Shown: positions 1 through 5,122 of the stretch, piece after piece | Layout: every line of letters begins with the position of its first letter | Position numbering within the stretch: position 1 is the stretch's first letter | Assembly: GCA_021817185.1 (NCBI GenBank) | Contig: JAKAVU010000152.1 | Span: 1 to 6,674 of the forward strand | Length of the DNA: 6,674 bases | Direction: 5' to 3' | Source: a bacterium | GTDB taxonomy: Bacteria; Chloroflexota; Dormibacteria; UBA8260; Bog-877 | The notes under the pieces: model-generated | Told to the model about the DNA's origin: nothing | What the model saw: the letters and a program-made list of their open reading frames with translations, nothing else | The model's database searches: none | Position numbers and translations under genes: made by a program

Positions 1-16
1 CTTGAGACGACCTCAT
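1..16 (-). CDS. Start of a cobalamin-riboswitch-controlled gene (5' end only)
   Basis: Only the first five codons are inside the window (ATG at 16-14, reading M-R-S-S-Q), so the product cannot be identified. The start is supported by a strong Shine-Dalgarno match on the minus strand (GGGAGGTGG, 30-22), with GGAGG eight bases from the ATG. The gene lies about 100 bases downstream of the riboswitch aptamer, with no other credible start between. A small hairpin (stem 34-38 with 42-46, loop CAA on the plus strand) sits just upstream of the ribosome binding site. From the riboswitch one expects a B12 transport, B12 synthesis or B12-independent isozyme gene; that is inference from the family only. 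Confidence 0.55.
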
Positions 17-100
17 CGTCTCCACCTCCCGGCGGCAACAATTGCCCCCCACGCCAGAACTGGGCCTGCCGCCAGAGGCCGTCCTTCCCGTTGCGCGCGG

Positions 101-262
101 GGGTACGAGATACCCGCTCGGGCCGGTCTCCTGGCTTGCGGATCAGCGCCCAAAACCGCCTTCCCAGGATCGCTCCCGGTGGCTCGCTGGCTTGGGCTCC
201 CCGCTCACAGTTGCGCGACAGCTCCGGATTTGGGACCACTTCCCGCACCGGATTCCCATTCG
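101..262 (-). promoter_or_regulatory. Cobalamin (B12/adenosylcobalamin) riboswitch
   Basis: This is a leader RNA that binds a cobalamin and normally lowers expression of the gene behind it. Read on the minus strand, the conserved blocks occur in the right order: GGGAATCCGGTG (257-246), AATCCGGAGCTG (about 230-219), the B12-box-type core CGCGCAACTGTGA (about 217-205), GAGCC and GCCA, GGGAAGGC (about 167-160), and finally GATCCGCAAGCCAGGAGACC (about 143-124). A perfect 5-bp hairpin just after the core (stem 101-105 with 111-115, loop CGAGA on plus) is in the place of the expression-platform hairpin that makes a kissing contact in this class; that role is inferred. No U-tract terminator follows, and the next feature is a ribosome binding site at 22-30, so control of translation is more likely than attenuation. 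An extra hairpin (232-244) sits inside the aptamer. Confidence 0.93.
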
Positions 263-293
263 CTCGAGGGGCTATTCGATTGTGTGGCGAATG

Positions 294-953
294 TTAGTCG
301 AAATCGGCCCCAGCCGGCTGCCCGATCGGCTCTTGCCCCGGGCTTGGAAGTGGGATGAGGCGAAATTCAAAGTGGACCAGGCGCGAGTCCGAGCGCAGGG
401 GGCGGACAGGGGTGGCGGAGCCTCGCCGCAGCGAGTGCGCGACGACCAGTTTGTCGAGATCCTCCCGCAGGGCGACGGCCTCGCTTACGGTGAGGTCCAG
501 GATGTCTTGGCTGAGGCCGCCCGCCGCCCGCCAACCGGCGGCCTCCTCGGCCTCGGTCTCCAAGTACGCCATGGTCCGGCGCTCGGAGACTGCCAGCACC
601 TGCTGGGCCACGCCCCGAGCCGCGGCGTTGAACTCTGGCGTAGCCAGGGATGGGTCTTCCGGCGCCATCGAAAGGCTGCGAAAGGTGGCCCGCCACGGCC
701 GCCGGCGATGGTCCTCAGTGGAGGGCTCCTCCGCCACCAACCCGGCCCTCCCCAGCAAGCGCAGGTGATAGCTGCAGGCGGATGGGCTGAGACCGGTGAG
801 ACCGGCGCACTGAGTCGCCGTGATCGGCCCCTCCATGACCAGCCGCTCCAGAATCCGCATCCGCGCGGGATGAGCAATCGCGCGCAGGGTGGCGGCGTCC
901 CGAATCACCAATGCCCGGTCGAGGTCGGGCGCCCTCGAGTCTGAGCTCGTCAC
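294..953 (-). CDS. ArsR-like winged-helix transcriptional regulator (HTH_20 type)
   Basis: Predicted cytoplasmic DNA-binding repressor or activator, 219 residues. Residues about 17-75 form the winged-helix domain typical of ArsR-like regulators: A-H-P-A-R-M-R-I-L-E-R-L (27-38), then helix-turn-helix with A-G-L-T-G-L-S-P-S-A-C-S-Y-H-L-R-L-L (50-67) and the wing start G-R-A-G-L-V (68-73). The ELCVCDL metal site of classical arsenic or zinc sensors is absent. The C-terminal ~140 residues make it about twice the length of metal-sensing ArsR proteins, as in the longer actinobacterial regulators of unknown ligand. The start is GTG, with AGGA seven bases upstream; a nearby ATG is out of frame and closes at once. 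The stop lies about 30 bases before the B12 riboswitch aptamer on the same strand. The ligand and targets cannot be read from the sequence. Confidence 0.9.
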   Translation of the reverse strand: MTSSDSRAPDLDRALVIRDAATLRAIAHPARMRILERLVMEGPITATQCAGLTGLSPSACSYHLRLLGRAGLVAEEPSTEDHRRRPWRATFRSLSMAPEDPSLATPEFNAAARGVAQQVLAVSERRTMAYLETEAEEAAGWRAAGGLSQDILDLTVSEAVALREDLDKLVVAHSLRRGSATPVRPLRSDSRLVHFEFRLIPLPSPGQEPIGQPAGADFD

Positions 954-1065
954 CTGGCCATCCTAGATCCAACGCGGGTCGCAGGCAGCGCCGTGGGGAG
1001 CCGCGCCTCATCGGCCGGATGAACCCAGGTCGCCTTTGTCGCGCGGCCATCTCGAGTCACCGGCC

Positions 1066-1470
1066 CTACTCCGCTCCCTCCGCCTCCAGATTGGCGGCAT
1101 CGGCAGCGTGGACGCGAAAAAGCAGCTTGTGCATCTGGCGGGTTAGGTGGAGACGCTCCTCTTCGAGCCGGGACCGCTTGCGGGCCTGGTGAATGAGATG
1201 AAGAGTGCCCCCGGCCGCGATGCAGGCGCCCACATCGCTGGTGACGTTGGTGTAATTGCCGCCGATGAGTTCAGCCTTGGCGCTCACCACCACCCCCAGC
1301 AGCGGTAGCAGCACCAGATACACCCCCAGGCCGAGCAGGAAAAATATGTGCACCTTGCTGGCCAGGACGCGGGGCACGAAGCCCAACAGGTGATCCATTC
1401 GCGACTCCGGGGTCGCCAGGTTGGCGAGCGAGTCGAAGTTGGAGACAGATGATCCAGGCTCGTCGGGCAT
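1066..1470 (-). CDS. Small membrane protein with cytoplasmic coiled-coil tail, unknown function
   Basis: A 134-residue protein that I do not recognise as a named family. One strong membrane helix lies at about 42-62 (I-F-F-L-L-G-L-G-V-Y-L-V-L-L-P-L-L-G-V-V), and a weaker, glycine- and alanine-rich segment at 76-94 may be a second. The second is followed by a highly charged helical stretch (97-120, R-K-R-S-R-L-E-E-E-R-L) suited to a coiled coil or membrane-surface helix. The short turn G-G-N-Y-T-N-V-T-S links the two segments. The ATG start has GGGAGG about seven bases upstream. An internal ATG at codon 25 (1398) also has a GGAG six bases before it and could be the true start, removing a low-complexity leader. 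It lies on the same strand as the phosphofructokinase (stop 189 bases upstream) and the regulator (start 112 bases downstream), so operon membership is possible but not tight. Confidence 0.78.
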   Translation of the reverse strand: MPDEPGSSVSNFDSLANLATPESRMDHLLGFVPRVLASKVHIFFLLGLGVYLVLLPLLGVVVSAKAELIGGNYTNVTSDVGACIAAGGTLHLIHQARKRSRLEEERLHLTRQMHKLLFRVHAADAANLEAEGAE

Positions 1471-1544
1471 GAGAGGCCTCCCGGGAAAACGGCAGTCGCA
1501 AAGCGGTGGGACCGAGATCCCCGTCAGCGCCTGCCGGGGCGGAT

Positions 1545-1556
1545 ATTGGCGCCAAT
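1545..1556. promoter_or_regulatory. Perfect 12-bp palindrome, possible operator
   Basis: ATTGGCGCCAAT is a perfect dyad in the gap between the kinase stop and the start of the small membrane protein, about 75 bases upstream of that start. It is AT-bounded in a GC-rich gap, as protein-binding dyads often are. No promoter hexamers are clear around it, and the regulator that would bind is unknown. It could be chance. Confidence 0.25.
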
Positions 1557-1631
1557 CCTACGGCCCGCCCCGTCTCCTCGCGGCCTCGCCACCAGGTCCG
1601 CCCCGAGCCCCTGATCCAGGCGCCCCCGGCC

Positions 1632-1659
1632 AGCTCCTGGGTTCGACCCCGGATCAGCT
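1632..1659 (-). terminator. Weak stem-loop at the end of the phosphofructokinase gene
   Basis: Outer AGCT arms and an inner CC-GGG/CCC-GG stem around TTCGA (loop 1642-1646) can pair, with one T-C mismatch and an uneven internal loop. It abuts the kinase stop codon on the minus strand. No run of U follows, so it is at best a weak or factor-dependent terminator. Confidence 0.22.
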
Positions 1660-2693
1660 CAGTAGAAGACCCTGGCTAGTTCGTACAGGTCCTGGGGCAC
1701 TCGACGCTGGCCTGCGGCGACCTCGGCCAGGGTCGCCACCGCGATTCCGTCGCCGCGCTTGACGGGAATGACGCCGAATCGACCCTCCCTGATCAGGTCA
1801 TAGGCGGCAGCGCCAACTCGGGTCGCCCAGATCCGGTCGTAGGCGGTAGGAGCGCCTCCACGCTGGGTGTAGCCGAGCACTGTGACGCGCGACTCGAATC
1901 CTGTCGCGGCCTCGATCTGCTCTGCCAGCTGAGGCCCCACGCCACGTCGGCTGAGCAGGAGGTGCCCGAACGCGTCGCGAGCTCCAGCCTGGTCGTCGAC
2001 ACTCGGCAGGCCGCCAACCGTGGCCCCCTCGGCGACCACCACGATGCTGAAGTCGCGGCCCCGGGCGCGCCGGCTCTGGAGATGCTGGACGATCTCGTCC
2101 AGCTGAATCGCGAACTCGGGAATGACGATCATGTCGGCTCCGCCGGCGAGGCCACCCATCAGCGCCACCCAGCCGGTGTCACGCCCCATCACCTCCACCA
2201 CCATCACCCGGTGGTGGGCGGCCGCGGTGGTGTGCAGCCGGTCCAGCGCCTCGGTGACGATGCTGACCGAGGTGTCGAAGCCGACGCAGTACTCGGTCAC
2301 CTGGAGGTCGTTGTCCACCGTCTTGGGGACCCCGACCACCGCCAGCCCGCGGTCCGCCAAGGCCGCGGCCACCGACAGGGTGTCGTCGCCGCCAAGGGTG
2401 ATCAGGGCGTCGAGGCCAGCCGCTTCGAAGTTGGCGACCACCGCCTGCATGCTTTGCTCGCTGGAGAGCGGATTGACCCTGGATGTTCCCAGGATCGTCC
2501 CCCCCACGGCGAGGATGCCGGAGACCTGGTGCGGGTCGATCATGCGCATGTCGAGCTCCTCGACCAAGCCCGCCCAACCGTTGTGGATCCCAACCACCTC
2601 GCCACCGTCGGCGAGGGCTTTCCGGGCAATCGCGCGAATTGCCGCATTGAGCCCCGGCGCGTCCCCACCCCCAGTCAGGACCCCTACCCGCAT
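1659..2693 (-). CDS. pfp: 6-phosphofructokinase, pyrophosphate-dependent type predicted
   Basis: Interconverts fructose 6-phosphate and fructose 1,6-bisphosphate in the cytoplasm. The 344 residues fit the compact PfkA fold with no insertions, and numbering matches the E. coli enzyme through the active site. Visible motifs are G-G-G-D-A-P-G-L-N (8-16), G-T-S-R with R72, G-G-D-D-T (101-105), P-K-T-V-D-N-D (123-129, catalytic D127), R162, M-G-R (169-171) and the late Q-R-G-G loop. Two residues decide phosphoryl donor in this family: position 104 is Asp and position 124 is Lys, where the ATP enzyme of E. coli has Gly at both. Asp104 blocks ATP and is the established mark of PPi-PFK; Lys124 also occurs in actinobacterial ATP enzymes, so Asp104 carries the argument. 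The PPi reaction is near equilibrium and can serve glycolysis and gluconeogenesis. The start is ATG at 2693, with GAGGAG about eight bases upstream; an overlapping ATG at 2700 is out of frame, and the longer upstream reading lacks family similarity. Confidence 0.95.
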   Translation of the reverse strand: MRVGVLTGGGDAPGLNAAIRAIARKALADGGEVVGIHNGWAGLVEELDMRMIDPHQVSGILAVGGTILGTSRVNPLSSEQSMQAVVANFEAAGLDALITLGGDDTLSVAAALADRGLAVVGVPKTVDNDLQVTEYCVGFDTSVSIVTEALDRLHTTAAAHHRVMVVEVMGRDTGWVALMGGLAGGADMIVIPEFAIQLDEIVQHLQSRRARGRDFSIVVVAEGATVGGLPSVDDQAGARDAFGHLLLSRRGVGPQLAEQIEAATGFESRVTVLGYTQRGGAPTAYDRIWATRVGAAAYDLIREGRFGVIPVKRGDGIAVATLAEVAAGQRRVPQDLYELARVFY

Positions 2694-2734
2694 CCAACAT
2701 CTCCTCTGATAGGCGAACCAGCGTCTATGCAACT

Positions 2735-3112
2735 CTAAGCCACTCCGAGACCAGCGTCGACGAGCGCCCTGGAGATGAACGCGTCTCGAGGGGTGACCGC
2801 GGCGGCCTGGTTGTTGCGGCGAAGGCCGCGCCCGCCGGGGCGGTACCCGGGGAACACCGCCCCCGGCAGCGGGCGCGGCGTCGGCCGGTGACCGCGCACC
2901 ACGTCCGGGGCCGCCTCGAGTCGCGACCGCCCCAAGCCCACAAATGTGCCCTGTAGCTCCGGCTCCCGTCGAATGAGTCGTCGCGGGTACGGCCACTCCT
3001 CAGGGTACCTAGCGAGGGGCAGACACGCTCGCGGAGACGGTCCGACCCCGGTGACCGGAGATCTCAGCGCAGCCCGCGCCACCCACCGGCCCACCCACCC
3101 ACGAGTTTTCAC
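2735..3112 (-). CDS. Uncertain ORF upstream of the phosphofructokinase
   Basis: An open frame of up to 125 residues ends 41 bases before the kinase start on the same strand. Third codon positions in its C-terminal half are strongly GC-rich and the last ~25 residues (ending S-R-A-L-V-D-A-G-L-G-V-A) look protein-like. Against it: the GTG start has no Shine-Dalgarno, the N-terminal half is Arg-, Gly- and Pro-rich, and I recognise no family. It may be a gene remnant or simply an open frame in GC-rich leader DNA. Apart from this and the stem-loop at 2834-2867 I see nothing convincing in the 2694-3212 gap. Confidence 0.25.
   Translation of the reverse strand: MKTRGWVGRWVARAALRSPVTGVGPSPRACLPLARYPEEWPYPRRLIRREPELQGTFVGLGRSRLEAAPDVVRGHRPTPRPLPGAVFPGYRPGGRGLRRNNQAAAVTPRDAFISRALVDAGLGVA
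2834..2867. other. Stable GC-rich stem-loop in the gap upstream of the kinase
   Basis: GGGGCGGT (2837-2844) pairs perfectly with ACCGCCCC (2856-2863). Past one bulged C the stem extends by GCC/GGC, giving about 11 bp around an 11-base loop. It lies 140-175 bases upstream of the kinase start and could be part of a structured 5' leader or a barrier to antisense transcription. There is no U-tract on either strand, so it is not a standard intrinsic terminator. Confidence 0.4.
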
Positions 3113-3212
3113 CTAGTCCGAATGGCGGGTAATCCCCCTCACCCCTGGGCCGAGCGGCTGCCAGCATGAAAACAGCCATCAATCATCGGTAGAGAAGTTC
3201 TAGGAGCCGCCT

Positions 3213-3875
3213 ATGGACGTGAAGGGAACCCCGATTGAGCGCGAGCCGGGAATGTGGATTCTGGGGGTGATGATCGTCGCCGCCCTGATGGCGGCGGTGG
3301 TGCTCATCGGCGGCTACGCCGAAGGTTGGGGAGGGCACCTGCGCATCTCCCAGGGGGCGGTGCCTCTGGGCGCCACCAGCGGGACCGCCAGCGCCACCCT
3401 CAACTTGACCATCGTGACCGGCCAGATGATGGGGTCCGGTTCGCTCGGCCCGGCCTACGTGCCGTCCGACTTCTCCGTACCCGCCAATTCGACGGTGAAG
3501 GTGACGGTGACCGACTTTGACAACGCCACGCCTCTCACCGGCGCGTTCACCAAGTTCGCCAAAGTGACCGGCACGGTGGGGAACGTGATGCAGGTGCAGG
3601 GGATCAACCCGCTCGCTCCCAACACCACGGTGGGCGGAGCGCACACCCTCAGCTACCTCGCCCCCAGCCAGGTGGCTCATACCCTCACCATCCCGCAGCT
3701 CGGGCTCAACGTTCCCATGGCCGGCCAGTCCCGCATCACCTTCGTGATCCACACCGGCAAGGCCGGCAGCTATCTGTGGCAGTGCATGGACCCCTGTGGC
3801 AACGGGGATGGCGGCTTGGGGTCCCCGATGGGACTCAAGGGTTACATGGCTGGAACCATGACGGTCACCGGCTGA
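3213..3875 (+). CDS. Membrane-anchored cupredoxin-like protein with atypical CuA-like motif
   Basis: A 220-residue protein with a short charged N-terminus, one membrane helix at about 14-36, and an extracytoplasmic beta-rich domain. The C-terminal half resembles the cupredoxin fold of cytochrome oxidase subunit II and related copper proteins: V-A-H-T-L-T-I-P-Q-L-G (154-164) matches the strand that carries the first copper His (H156), and G-S-Y-L-W-Q-C-M-D-P-C-G (185-196) matches the CuA loop with C191 and C195 in C-x3-C spacing. The His normally four residues after the second Cys is Asp here (D199), followed by a Gly-rich insert and Met residues at 206, 212 and 216. It may bind copper in a variant site and carry electrons or copper outside the membrane; that is inference. 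The middle region (about 70-135) has no obvious ligands beyond M72 and M73. The ATG start has AGGAG six bases upstream. It is divergent from the kinase and followed by a strong hairpin, so it is probably monocistronic. Confidence 0.85.
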   Translation: MDVKGTPIEREPGMWILGVMIVAALMAAVVLIGGYAEGWGGHLRISQGAVPLGATSGTASATLNLTIVTGQMMGSGSLGPAYVPSDFSVPANSTVKVTVTDFDNATPLTGAFTKFAKVTGTVGNVMQVQGINPLAPNTTVGGAHTLSYLAPSQVAHTLTIPQLGLNVPMAGQSRITFVIHTGKAGSYLWQCMDPCGNGDGGLGSPMGLKGYMAGTMTVTG

Positions 3876-3940
3876 TCGGACCTGGCATACCCGAAAGACA
3901 CGCCCCGGGGGAGGGGGCGACATTCCGCCCTTCGGGACCG

Positions 3941-3978
3941 GACCGGGGGAGAACCTCGCAAGCGGTTCTCCTCCGGTC
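3941..3978 (+). terminator. Strong 15-bp hairpin downstream of the cupredoxin gene
   Basis: Bases 3941-3955 pair along their full length with 3964-3978, with a single G-U pair (3947 with 3972), closing an eight-base loop TCGCAAGC. It begins 66 bases after the cupredoxin stop. A smaller 6-bp hairpin (3901-3906 with 3914-3919) precedes it. Only two T follow, so it is a hairpin terminator without a proper U-tract, as is common in high-GC bacteria. It could also protect the 3' end of the mRNA. Confidence 0.6.
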
Positions 3979-4238
3979 TTCGCGGCGAGTGAGCGTGTGA
4001 GCGGATTCAGGGGCCGCCCGGATCGAGGGCGGGGGAAACCCACGCCGGGGCCCCAGGTGCTGCGGCGGGAGCCGCGGCGCGGTGTCGAAGAGGGACGGCC
4101 GGCGCGGTTCGGCGGTGGCCCAGCCCTCACCGGTGACTCCCTGACGGCCGGCGCCGGGCCAGGCGCCCAGGGCGCCGCCAGCGGGATGGCTTCGAGTGCG
4201 GGCGCAACGGATTCCCTGGCCCACGGGGGCCGCGGGCG
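3979..4238 (+). other. Very GC-rich gap with several small stem-loops, no convincing gene
   Basis: Open frames on both strands here are rich in Arg, Gly and Pro and show no family resemblance. The stretch holds hairpins CCGCCC/GGGCGG (4014-4019 with 4027-4032) and GCGGC/GCCGC (4062-4066 with 4071-4075), and a 12-base direct repeat GACGGCCGGCGC (4094-4105 and 4143-4154). It would be the leader of the OsmC gene if that gene has its own promoter. I match it to no known riboswitch class. Confidence 0.4.
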
Positions 4239-4676
4239 GTGAGCGCCCCGAGTCGGCTGCGCTACGAGGTGCGGGCCGAGCTGAGCGCCGGGGGCCGGGC
4301 CGTGGTCCAGGCCGGATCGACCGCCATCAGCTTCGATGCCAGCGCCGAGCCGGAGAGCACGCTACCAGGGCCGGCTGACCTCCTGGCGGCAGCTCTGGCC
4401 GCCTGCCTATCCAAGAACATCGAGCGCTTCTCCCACATCCTGGAGTTCCGCTACCGGCGGGCCATGGTCCGGGTCGAGGTGGAGCGCCAGCAGTTCCCGC
4501 CGCGGATCGCTGGATCCCACTACGTCATTCAGATTGACACCGAGGAGTCAGACCGGCGGCTCGAATTGCTCCATCTCAACCTGCGCCGACACGGCACGAT
4601 CAGCAACACCCTGGCAGCATCCGGCGAGCTGAGCGGCGAGCTGACCCGCTGGCGGGACCCGTCCGAGCTTGGCTGA
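4239..4676 (+). CDS. OsmC-family protein, single-cysteine variant
   Basis: A 145-residue cytoplasmic protein of the OsmC/Ohr fold, whose best-known members reduce organic hydroperoxides with a pair of cysteines. The core family helix is clear: P-G-P-A-D-L-L-A-A-A-L-A-A-C (43-56), giving C56 as the first catalytic Cys position, then a long helix and strands V-R-V-E-V-E (77-82) and H-Y-V-I-Q-I (94-99). At the second conserved position, where peroxidases have K-x-C-x-V or similar, this protein reads R-H-G-T-I-S-N-T-L (117-125), with Gly119 instead of Cys. C56 is the only cysteine, so a two-cysteine peroxidase cycle is not possible within one chain. The start is GTG at 4239 with only a weak G-rich ribosome binding site; a GTG at codon 11 is an alternative. 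The gene converges on the DUF302 gene with 23 bases between stops. Confidence 0.85.
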   Translation: MSAPSRLRYEVRAELSAGGRAVVQAGSTAISFDASAEPESTLPGPADLLAAALAACLSKNIERFSHILEFRYRRAMVRVEVERQQFPPRIAGSHYVIQIDTEESDRRLELLHLNLRRHGTISNTLAASGELSGELTRWRDPSELG

Positions 4677-4699
4677 GAGAGGTTCGCGAGGAACCGCGA
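4677..4699. terminator. Short inverted repeat between convergent stops
   Basis: GGTTC (4681-4685) and GAACC (4691-4695) form a 5-bp stem with loop GCGAG in the 23-base gap between the OsmC and DUF302 stop codons. The position suits a shared bidirectional terminator, but the stem is short and has no U-tract. Confidence 0.25.
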
Positions 4700-5116
4700 T
4701 CAGACGCCCTGGCTGCCTCGCTGGCCGGAGTTGAGGCTGGCCATGGCCAGGCCCATGCGGCGGCCGGCCTCGCCGGCCGGGGCGCGCAGCCCCGCGTTGG
4801 CCTCGAGTTCCCCGATCACCGCGGGGTCCAGGGCGTGAACCTGGGTGCGCTCCCCGTCCCAGCGAATGGCAACGCTGCAGGGCAGCAGCGCCCCCACCTG
4901 CGGATCCAGGCTCAGCACCTGGTCAGCGATGGTGGGATTGCAGATTCCCAGGATCAGGTACGGGTTGATCTCCTTGCCGATCTTCTCGCGCAGGGTCTTC
5001 TGGACGTCGACTGTTGTGAGCAGACCGAAGCCTTGATCGGCGAACGCCTGCTGGACGGCCGTGACGGCCGCCTCAAACGGCAGGTCAAGGCTGACGCTGT
5101 TGACGTACTTCACCAC
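4700..5116 (-). CDS. DUF302 family protein
   Basis: A 138-residue cytoplasmic protein whose core matches the DUF302 family. It has G-F-G-L-L-T-T-V-D-V (29-38), L-R-E-K-I-G (42-47), Y-L-I-L-G-I-C-N-P (53-61) and G-A-L-L-P-C-S-V-A-I (75-84), with the two characteristic cysteines C59 and C80. The biochemical role of the family is not settled; members often sit near sulfur, metal or redox-stress genes, in keeping with the OsmC and cupredoxin genes here. The last ~35 residues are a low-complexity tail outside the family core. Two GTG codons are adjacent (5116 and 5113). The strong GAGGAGGA Shine-Dalgarno touches the first, so the second GTG (giving M-K-Y-V-N-S-V) has the better spacing and a family-like N-terminus; the true start is probably 5113. 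Confidence 0.9.
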   Translation of the reverse strand: MVKYVNSVSLDLPFEAAVTAVQQAFADQGFGLLTTVDVQKTLREKIGKEINPYLILGICNPTIADQVLSLDPQVGALLPCSVAIRWDGERTQVHALDPAVIGELEANAGLRAPAGEAGRRMGLAMASLNSGQRGSQGV

Positions 5117-5122
5117 TCCTCC

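Noticed and set aside
42..944. Long plus-strand open frame of 300 codons
   Set aside because: It runs antisense through the riboswitch and the regulator gene. Its protein is low-complexity and the minus-strand reading has clear family motifs.
1632..1660. GGTTCGA-like T-arm, hinting at a tRNA
   Set aside because: The five-base T stem does not close on either strand, and no acceptor, D or anticodon arm can be placed around it.
1962..2738. Plus-strand open frames across the kinase gene
   Set aside because: These are shadows of a clearly coding minus-strand gene, rich in His, Asp and Arg with no family resemblance.
2694..2996. N-terminal extension of the phosphofructokinase by about 100 residues
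   Set aside because: The added residues are Arg-, Gly- and Pro-rich and unlike the family. The ATG at 2693 has a well-placed ribosome binding site and gives exact alignment with known enzymes.
3167..3193. Tiny upstream ORF M-K-T-A-I-N-H-R before the cupredoxin
   Set aside because: It has no ribosome binding site and only eight codons; nothing supports its translation.
3931..4110. Possible c-di-AMP (ydaO-type) riboswitch, from GGACCGGGGGA and GGGGGAAACCCA motifs
   Set aside because: The conserved late blocks of that class are missing and the first motif is fully used by the 15-bp hairpin.
3183..4130. Minus-strand 315-codon open frame over the cupredoxin
   Set aside because: It is antisense to a gene with a signal-like helix and copper motif. 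Its product is His-, Gly- and Arg-rich low complexity.
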